Part shown: positions 1 to 4,326 of the stretch, in pieces
How the letters are laid out: each line of letters starts with the position of its first letter
Position numbering within the stretch: the stretch's first letter is position 1
NCBI GenBank assembly: GCA_903930515.1
Contig: CAIYYW010000270.1
Location: 1-6,181, forward strand
DNA from: an uncultured delta proteobacterium
GTDB taxonomy: Bacteria > RBG-13-61-14 > DRUE01
DNA length: 6,181 nt
Reading direction: 5' to 3'
Notes under the pieces: generated by a model
Database searches by the model: none
What the model was told of the DNA's origin: nothing
The model's input: only the letters and a program-made list of their open reading frames with translations
Position numbers and translations under genes: made by a program

Positions 1-21
1 CGATTTGCGTATATGAGCTAA
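1..21 (+). CDS. Possible last codons of a + strand gene lying mostly outside the window
   Basis: In frame 1 the window opens with six sense codons (RFAYMS) and a TAA at 19-21. Four bases later a strong bidirectional terminator hairpin begins, the usual arrangement just after a gene end. The other two + frames also reach stops within the first 26 bases, so the frame is not proven and no product can be named. Confidence 0.25.
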   Translation, partial: RFAYMS

Positions 22-25
22 AATA

Positions 26-65
26 AAAGAGGCGGATTTTTGAATCACCCGCCTCTTTGGTTTTG
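26..65. terminator. Bidirectional Rho-independent terminator
   Basis: A perfect 10-bp stem (AAAGAGGCGG at 26-35 with CCGCCTCTTT at 49-58) encloses a 13-nt loop. On the + strand it is followed by TTTGGTTTT; on the minus strand the stem runs into TTTTATTTT. It can therefore stop a + strand gene entering from the left and act as a second terminator for the minus-strand trpB2 gene. Confidence 0.8.
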
Positions 66-80
66 CGTTTCGGCGCAAAA
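61..80. other. Hairpin between the two terminators
   Basis: TTTTGCG (61-67) and CGCAAAA (74-80) form a perfect 7-bp stem around the hexaloop TTTCGG. Its right arm overlaps the A/T tract of the neighbouring terminator at 77-83, so the two structures may compete or stack. No function can be assigned beyond being part of a terminator cluster. Confidence 0.5.
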
Positions 81-108
81 AAAGCAGGGGCGGTCCTGGA
101 ACCGCCCC
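77..108 (-). terminator. Rho-independent terminator of trpB2
   Basis: Read on the minus strand, the GC-rich 8-bp stem GGGGCGGT/ACCGCCCC (plus-strand arms 87-94 and 101-108, 6-nt loop) is followed by TGC and a run of seven T (plus-strand A run 77-83). It lies about 40 bases after the trpB2 stop codon, which is the expected place for the main terminator of this gene. Confidence 0.85.
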
Positions 109-146
109 CGCCGTTTAGAGTTCTCCTTGTTCCGTTTAGCGCTCTC

Positions 147-1499
147 TCATGCCACCTTGGGCAGCTTCTTGAGCGCCTCCTTGATGGCCTCTTCCGGATG
201 CTCGTAATCCGGCAGCTTTTTATCCATATAATCCAAATAAGCCTGGAGATCAAAATGGCCGTGACCGGAAAGATTGAATAGGACCACCCTCTGCTTGCCT
301 TCCTGATCCCCTTTCTTGGCCTCATCAATGGCGGCTTTGATCGCATGAGCCGCTTCCGGCGCCGGGATGATCCCCTCCGACTTGGCAAAGATCATCGCCG
401 CTTCAAATACCGGGTTCTGATGATACGCGACCGCCTCCATCACCCCTTCTTTCACCAGCTTGGAAATGATCGGGGAATCCCCGTGATAACGCAGTCCGCC
501 GGCGTGGATTCCGGCCGGGACAAAATCATGTCCGAGCGTGTACATCTTCACGATCGGAGCCATCTTGGCGGTGTCGCCGTAGTCATATGCGTAAACGCCC
601 TTGGTGAGCGTCGGGCAGGCGGTCGGTTCCACCGCCAGCAGCCGGACATTTTTCCCGGCGAATTTATCAAGGACAAAGGGCATGGCGATCCCGCCGAAAT
701 TGGACCCGCCTCCCACGCATCCGATCACCACATCCGGATAGTCGCCTACTTTCTTCATCTGCGCCTGGGCCTCCAGGCCGACCACGGTCTGATGCAGGAG
801 CACATGGTTGAGCACGGACCCGAGCGAGTAATGCGCGTCATCGTGAGTGGCCGCGTCTTCCACCGCCTCGCTGATGGCAATGCCCAAAGAGCCGAGGCTG
901 TCGGGGTTCTCTTTCAAAATGCCCCTGCCCGCGTTGGTCAGCTTGCTCGGGCTGGCGTGGACCTCTCCGCCCCAGGTCTCCATCATAATCCGGCGGTAAG
1001 GCTTCTGCTGGTAGCTGATCTTGACCATATACACGGTAACCTTAAGACCGAACAGCGCTCCGGCAAAGCTCAGCGCGCTTCCCCACTGGCCCGCTCCGGT
1101 CTCGGTGGTCAGCCGCTTGATGCCTTCCTTTTTGTTGTAATAGGCCTGCGCCACCGCGGTATTGGGCTTGTGCGATCCGGCCGGGCTTACCCCTTCGTAT
1201 TTATAGTAGATTTTGGATTTGGTCCCGATCGCCTTCTCCAGCCGATGGGCGCGATACATCGGACTCGGCCTCCATAACTGGTAAATTTCCAGCACCTCAT
1301 CCGGGATATCAAACCAACGCTGCGGGCTCATTTCCTGCTCCAGCAAAGCCATGGGGAAAAGCGGGAGCAGGTCCGGCGGGGTGAGCGGCTTCATGGTGCC
1401 GGGATGCAGGGGCGGATCCAGCGGGGTCTTGAAATCAGCCAGAATATTATACCATTTCCTGGGGATCTCATTTTCATTCAGCAAAATCTTGGTTTCCAT
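147..1499 (-). CDS. trpB: Tryptophan synthase beta chain, TrpB2 type
   Basis: PLP enzyme expected to join indole and L-serine into L-tryptophan in the cytoplasm. The 450-residue length and long N-terminal extension match the TrpB2 subfamily rather than classical TrpB (about 400). The PLP lysine is K111 in [20 protein letters not shown] at 132-140 holds the presumed catalytic E133 (classical TrpB has TGAGQHG); GCVGGGSN at 260-267 is the phosphate-binding loop; SGHGHFDL at 411-418 is the C-terminal motif. All key residues are present and the frame is intact. The ATG is supported by GAGGAGG five bases upstream. No trpA or other trp gene is visible, as is common for TrpB2, which may work alone and scavenge indole; that role is inferred. 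It stands as a single transcription unit with its own promoter and terminators and a roughly 155-nt leader that may be regulatory. Confidence 0.96.
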   Translation of the reverse strand: METKILLNENEIPRKWYNILADFKTPLDPPLHPGTMKPLTPPDLLPLFPMALLEQEMSPQRWFDIPDEVLEIYQLWRPSPMYRAHRLEKAIGTKSKIYYKYEGVSPAGSHKPNTAVAQAYYNKKEGIKRLTTETGAGQWGSALSFAGALFGLKVTVYMVKISYQQKPYRRIMMETWGGEVHASPSKLTNAGRGILKENPDSLGSLGIAISEAVEDAATHDDAHYSLGSVLNHVLLHQTVVGLEAQAQMKKVGDYPDVVIGCVGGGSNFGGIAMPFVLDKFAGKNVRLLAVEPTACPTLTKGVYAYDYGDTAKMAPIVKMYTLGHDFVPAGIHAGGLRYHGDSPIISKLVKEGVMEAVAYHQNPVFEAAMIFAKSEGIIPAPEAAHAIKAAIDEAKKGDQEGKQRVVLFNLSGHGHFDLQAYLDYMDKKLPDYEHPEEAIKEALKKLPKVA

Positions 1500-1504
1500 T
1501 GTTA

Positions 1505-1511
1505 CCTCCTC
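1505..1511 (-). promoter_or_regulatory. Ribosome binding site of trpB2
   Basis: On the minus strand GAGGAGG precedes the ATG by five bases (TAACA). This near-perfect Shine-Dalgarno fixes the start of the 450-residue protein. Confidence 0.9.
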
Positions 1512-1566
1512 AAATTATTTTTTAAGTCCGTTTAGCGCTTTAATAAATAGAAAGAACCGGACCCGG

Positions 1567-1653
1567 TTAAAAGACAGCTTCTATGCGGCTTTGCGAGCCG
1601 CGCCATCGGCGCCAGACGCGGGCAAGAACCTCTGTTATGGGCTGACCGCTCAT
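1567..1653 (-). CDS. Candidate 28-residue leader peptide upstream of trpB2
   Basis: A minus-strand ATG at 1653 opens a 28-codon frame ending in TAA at 1567-1569. It contains two Trp codons three positions apart (residues 14 and 17, VWRRWRGS). The ATG falls at the predicted transcript start of the trpB2 promoter and has no Shine-Dalgarno, so it would be read as a leaderless ORF. Downstream and overlapping are hairpins: GCGCC/GGCGC (1600-1612), GCGGCT/AGCCGC (1585-1601) and AACCG/CGGTT (1555-1568), the last followed by a T-rich stretch on the minus strand. A Trp-rich leader before a tryptophan gene recalls trpL attenuation in Escherichia coli, but two Trp codons in 28 can occur by chance and no clean terminator/antiterminator pair is seen. 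Confidence 0.25.
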   Translation of the reverse strand: MSGQPITEVLARVWRRWRGSQSRIEAVF

Positions 1654-1660
1654 TTTCTTT

Positions 1661-1689
1661 CTTATATCAGGATTTTGTCCCCTTGTCAA
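1661..1689 (-). promoter_or_regulatory. Sigma70-type promoter of trpB2
   Basis: On the minus strand the perfect -35 box TTGACA (plus coordinates 1684-1689) and the -10 box TATAAG (1661-1666) are separated by exactly 17 bases. The expected transcript start is near 1654, which gives a leader of about 155 nt before the trpB2 ATG. Confidence 0.75.
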
Positions 1690-1742
1690 GCAAGATTCTG
1701 GTCCGGCTGGAACCGTCAAGGATTTATGATAAACTTCCGCAT

Positions 1743-2540
1743 ATGCGCGTTAAAAAGATCCTGGTTATTTCCGTGGTTTTAGCCGCGGTCGCCACGATCG
1801 GGGCCTGGCTGGTTTACGCGCGGGACAATCAAGTTCTTCCCCAGTCCGCGGTTGACCTGCTCGCGGAATTGCCGGCGCCGGCGCCGGGCCGGACCATCCT
1901 GGTGTTCACTCCGCATCCGGACGACGAGACCATCGCGGCCGGGGGATATATTTTCTCGGCCACCCGTGCCGGGGCCCAGGTCTGGATCGCGCTGGTGACC
2001 GACGGCAATTTTCATCACCAGAAGGAAATCCGGTATGCGGAATTCAAGAAGGCGGCCGCGGCCCTGGGGGTTTCGGAGGATCATTTGATTTTCCTGGGCT
2101 ACCCGGACCACCAACTGGCGGGACAGGATTTGAGCCGGGTCCGGGGTCGGTTTGAAGAAATCATTTCAACCATCAAGCCCGAGATCGTGATCACTTCTCA
2201 TCCGCAGGACCATCATCCTGACCACCGGGTCACCGGCGAGCTGGTGGAGGCGATCTGGCGGAACCGTGATTTTACCCTCTACGAGTTCCTGGTGCATCAT
2301 AACCTTTTCCCGCATCCCAAGGGAATGAACCCGCATTTGTATCTTCTGCCCCCGGCTCGGATGATCAGCTTTGGGAGGACCTGGGAGGTTTTTCCGCTGA
2401 GCGATGAGGTGGAAACGCAAAAGCATAAGGCCATCCTCCAGTATCGGTCTCAACTATCGGACCGGCGCGATCCTCTACTCGCCGGACTCCTGGTCGGGAT
2501 GCTCAGGAAGAACGAGTTGTTCTCGGTGCCGAGCAAATAG
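1743..2540 (+). CDS. PIG-L/LmbE family N-deacetylase with N-terminal export or anchor segment
   Basis: Zinc-dependent de-N-acetylase of the PIG-L/LmbE family (relatives: MshB, PIG-L, BshB), which remove acetyl from N-acetylglucosamine-type substrates; the substrate here is unknown. Numbered from the ATG at 1743 (265 residues), THPDDE-type motif PHPDDE at 57-62 gives zinc ligands H58 and D61 and base D60; HHPDHR at 157-162 gives the third ligand H161 and the likely catalytic H158. Residues 6-26 are hydrophobic after the basic start MRVKK and end in VYA, a possible signal peptidase I site, so the domain is probably periplasmic or membrane-tethered and may act on an envelope glycan (inference). 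A TTG at 1683 would add 20 residues and has AGGA ten bases upstream, but it displaces the signal-like start and lies over the trpB2 -35 box. The 1743 ATG has only a distant AAGGA (1718-1722), so the start is uncertain. The gene runs convergently toward phoH. Confidence 0.9.
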   Translation: MRVKKILVISVVLAAVATIGAWLVYARDNQVLPQSAVDLLAELPAPAPGRTILVFTPHPDDETIAAGGYIFSATRAGAQVWIALVTDGNFHHQKEIRYAEFKKAAAALGVSEDHLIFLGYPDHQLAGQDLSRVRGRFEEIISTIKPEIVITSHPQDHHPDHRVTGELVEAIWRNRDFTLYEFLVHHNLFPHPKGMNPHLYLLPPARMISFGRTWEVFPLSDEVETQKHKAILQYRSQLSDRRDPLLAGLLVGMLRKNELFSVPSK

Positions 2541-2547
2541 CGGCGAT

Positions 2548-2764
2548 AAGCTTTATCAGGGTGTTGAAAAAGTCTATTCTCGGCAAAAACTTTGGAAAAA
2601 TGTTTCACCTCCCTTGATGGGATGGGAACAAGGAGAGGGTGATTTGGGCCTTATTTCGCAAAGCTTTGCGGGCTTTCATCACGCATTGAATTCAAGCGAC
2701 CCTCTCCCCGACCCTCCCCCCTCCCAGGGGGAGGGAGCTCTTTTTCAACAGCCTGTTAAAGCTT
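2548..2764. mobile_element. MITE-like foldback element with 25-bp terminal inverted repeats
   Basis: The arms at 2548-2572 and 2740-2764 match at 23 of 25 positions when one is reverse-complemented; both contain CAGG and TGTTGAAAAAG. The interior also folds back: GGAGAGGGT (2632-2640) pairs with ACCCTCTCC (2699-2707), ACCTCCCTT near 2608 is complementary to the GGGGGAGGG block near 2727, and the perfect palindrome CGCAAAGCTTTGCG (2657-2670) sits near the centre. No transposase or convincing ORF lies inside, so it would depend on a transposase elsewhere. The exact boundary is unclear: AAGCTT stands at both outer edges (2548-2553, 2759-2764) and, being palindromic, could be repeat end or target duplication; a TA at 2554-2555 and 2757-2758 is an alternative. 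It fills the gap between two convergent genes. Confidence 0.75.
2712..2745 (+). terminator. Terminator-like hairpin inside the foldback element
   Basis: CCCTCCCCC (2712-2720) and GGGGGAGGG (2727-2735) form a perfect 9-bp GC-rich stem with a 6-nt loop, followed after AGCTC by TTTTT (2741-2745). It reads in the right direction to end transcription from the PIG-L gene 170 bases upstream, for which no other terminator is visible. The five-base gap before the T run weakens the call. Confidence 0.45.
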
Positions 2765-4096
2765 TTCCGAGGTCAGTTCCGCGAGTCGGCTCCGCTCCCC
2801 TTTTTCCAAAAAAAGGTATCCGAAGAGCGGCTCGCCCCGCAAGCGGTTGGCGATATAGCTGAGCGCGTTGCTGCTGGAATCCAGGTAGGGATTATCAATC
2901 TGGTAGGGGTCGCCGGTGAGAACGATCTTAGTCCCTTCTCCGGCGCGGGTGATGATGGTCTTGACCTCGTGGGGAGTCAGGTTCTGCGCCTCATCCACCA
3001 CAATGTATTGGCCGGGGATGGACCGGCCCCGGATATAGGTCAGCGGCTCCACCTGGATCACGCCGAAATTGATCAGGTCCTGATATTCCGGGATCCGGGG
3101 GCCTTTGCCCTTTTTCCTGTCCCCTTCTTCCGCGCCGCGCTTTTTCTGAAAAATGAAATCCAGGTTGTCAAAGATCGGCTGCATCCAGGGCTGCATCTTC
3201 TCCTGGACATCCCCGGGCAAAAACCCCAACTCCTTGCCCATCGGGAAGATCGGCCGGGAGACCAGCAAGCGTTCATAGCGGTTGTCATCCATGGTCTGAT
3301 GAAGACCGCAGGCGATCGCGAGCAGGGTCTTGCCCGTGCCGGCCTTGCCCAACAGGGCCACCAGTTGAATCTCCGGGTCCATCAGCAAATCAAACGCCAA
3401 ATATTGCTCCGGGTTTTTCGGCTTGATCCCGGTCGCGCCCCCCGAATAATCAGGGAGCCGAAGGATTTTTCCCTCCTCTCCGTCAAACCGGCCGTATCCG
3501 GTTTTGCCCGGGTCGGACTTTGCGGAAAAAATCACCATCCGGTTGGGAAAAAAATCGTCCTGCAGGGCGAGCCAGCCCTGGCTTTCAAATTGCCCGAATT
3601 CCTGATCGCTCAATTCCTTCTTCACCCAGCCCCGGTCCATCTCCGAAAGCGCCACCCGGCCCTTGGCCTCGTAGTCAACCGCCTTCATCCCGAGCGCGTC
3701 GGCCTTGAGCCTTAAGTTGATGTCCTTGGTGATGAACACGGTCGGGACCTGGGGCTGGTCGCGATGGAGCGCGTAAGCAGTGGACAGGATCAGGTTGTCC
3801 GCCTTTTTTCCCATCAGGGACTTGGGCAAGATGCCCTCGTCGCCGGAAAGGTCAATCCGGACCATCCCGCCCTGCGGGATCTCAACCCCCTGGCTGAGCG
3901 ATCCCTTTTGACGGAGCTCATCCAGGAGACGACCGATGGTCCGCGCGCTCCTTCCCAGCTCGTCAACATTCCGCTTGAACTGGTCCAACTCCTCCAGAAC
4001 CACAATCGGAATAATAATATTGTTGTCCTCAAACTTGAAGATCACCTGAGGGTCATACAACAGCACATTCGTGTCAAATACAAAATTTTTCTTCAT
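2756..4096 (-). CDS. PIN-PhoH fusion protein (PhoH-like ATPase, YlaK type)
   Basis: Two-domain cytoplasmic protein joining a PIN ribonuclease-fold domain to a PhoH-type P-loop ATPase, a family thought to act as RNA helicase/nuclease; the cellular role is not settled. PIN domain, about residues 3-145: FVFDTNVLLYDP with D8, then E35/E36, D100 (KADNLIL) and D125 (TKDINLR), the acidic metal-binding set. PhoH domain, about 225-446: KNPEQ at 227-231, Walker A GKAGTGKT at 250-257, Walker B VVDEAQN at 366-372, and TGDPYQID at 394-401. A lysine/arginine-rich insert (about 317-334) is probably a surface loop. The ATG is supported by GAGGTGG four bases upstream. The C-terminus GERSRLAELTSEKL resembles the family's normal end, yet its stop codon and possibly the last two codons lie inside the terminal repeat of the foldback element. 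Nothing links it functionally to its neighbours. Confidence 0.95.
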   Translation of the reverse strand: MKKNFVFDTNVLLYDPQVIFKFEDNNIIIPIVVLEELDQFKRNVDELGRSARTIGRLLDELRQKGSLSQGVEIPQGGMVRIDLSGDEGILPKSLMGKKADNLILSTAYALHRDQPQVPTVFITKDINLRLKADALGMKAVDYEAKGRVALSEMDRGWVKKELSDQEFGQFESQGWLALQDDFFPNRMVIFSAKSDPGKTGYGRFDGEEGKILRLPDYSGGATGIKPKNPEQYLAFDLLMDPEIQLVALLGKAGTGKTLLAIACGLHQTMDDNRYERLLVSRPIFPMGKELGFLPGDVQEKMQPWMQPIFDNLDFIFQKKRGAEEGDRKKGKGPRIPEYQDLINFGVIQVEPLTYIRGRSIPGQYIVVDEAQNLTPHEVKTIITRAGEGTKIVLTGDPYQIDNPYLDSSSNALSYIANRLRGEPLFGYLFLEKGERSRLAELTSEKL

Positions 4097-4100
4097 CTAT

Positions 4101-4107
4101 CCACCTC
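4101..4107 (-). promoter_or_regulatory. Ribosome binding site of the phoH-like gene
   Basis: On the minus strand GAGGTGG stands four bases before the ATG at 4096, fixing the start. It lies within one unit of a short tandem repeat. Confidence 0.8.
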
Positions 4108-4132
4108 TTTACCTGTTCACCCCTTAACCTGT
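4102..4132. repeat. Two-unit imperfect tandem repeat covering the phoH ribosome binding site
   Basis: CACCTCTTTACCTGT (4102-4116) and CACCCCTTAACCTGT (4118-4132) match at 13 of 15 positions with a 16-base period. On the minus strand each unit carries a Shine-Dalgarno-like core (AGAGGTG and AGGGGTG), so the phoH leader has two potential ribosome docking sites in tandem. Confidence 0.6.
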
Positions 4133-4175
4133 CCATATTTATACCCCAAAAGCCGGCCAAATTCCAGAGGACCAG

Positions 4176-4220
4176 CTAAAAGGGAAGGTTCCAGAGCAAA
4201 TTGCAGGCATAGATGAACAT
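4176..4220 (-). CDS. Possible 14-residue ORF behind a perfect Shine-Dalgarno
   Basis: On the minus strand AAGGAGG (4227-4233) precedes an ATG at 4220 by six bases, ideal spacing. The frame encodes MFIYACNLLWNLPF and stops with TAG at 4176-4178, 80 bases before the phoH start. It could be a short leader peptide of phoH, the start of a decayed gene, or chance. It is hydrophobic but far too short to assign; no other evidence of coding exists. Confidence 0.25.
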   Translation of the reverse strand: MFIYACNLLWNLPF

Positions 4221-4292
4221 GGCTGCCCTCCTTGGGAGCCCATTTCCCTAAGCGCGGCGCTCAGGGCTTTGATCTGCGCATTCATTTTTTGC

Positions 4293-4320
4293 TTGACATA
4301 TTCAGCAGATTTGCTACAAG
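4293..4320 (+). promoter_or_regulatory. Promoter of the ankyrin gene, placed for a leaderless transcript
   Basis: A perfect -35 TTGACA (4293-4298) is followed after 16 bases by TACAAG (4315-4320), matching four of six -10 positions. Six bases then separate the -10 box from the ATG at 4327, so transcription should start at or within a base of the start codon. No Shine-Dalgarno is present in the 20 bases before the ATG, which agrees with leaderless translation. Confidence 0.6.
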
Positions 4321-4326
4321 TATTCT

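Noticed and set aside
345-1277. Long + strand open frame of 310 codons opposite trpB2
   Set aside because: It is antisense to a gene with every expected catalytic motif, is rich in Arg/His/Gly as expected for the complement of GC-rich codons, and has no recognisable domain.
1702-1730. Promoter for PIG-L with TATGAT at 1725-1730 as -10 box
   Set aside because: No acceptable -35 box lies 16-18 bases upstream, and only 12 bases separate it from the ATG; too weak to annotate.
1683-1742. TTG-initiated 20-residue extension of the PIG-L protein
   Set aside because: AGGA ten bases upstream makes it possible, but it buries the signal-like MRVKK plus hydrophobic segment and overlaps the trpB2 -35 box; the ATG at 1743 is preferred, with doubt.
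1869-1893. Tandem GCCGGC-type repeats
   Set aside because: They encode the Pro-Ala linker (LPAPAPG) between the membrane segment and the deacetylase domain of PIG-L, so protein coding explains them.
2404-2862. 152-codon + frame spanning the end of PIG-L and the foldback element
   Set aside because: It overlaps PIG-L out of frame and then crosses the non-coding inverted-repeat element; its composition (Pro, Ser, Arg, Gly) is not protein-like.
2969-3715. 248-codon + strand open frame opposite the phoH-like gene
   Set aside because: It is a shadow of the intact PIN-PhoH frame with no domain signature or ribosome binding site.
4138-4165. phoH promoter with TATAAA on the minus strand at 4138-4143
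   Set aside because: The -10 box is good, but no -35-like hexamer is found at 16-18 bases, so the call cannot be supported from sequence alone.
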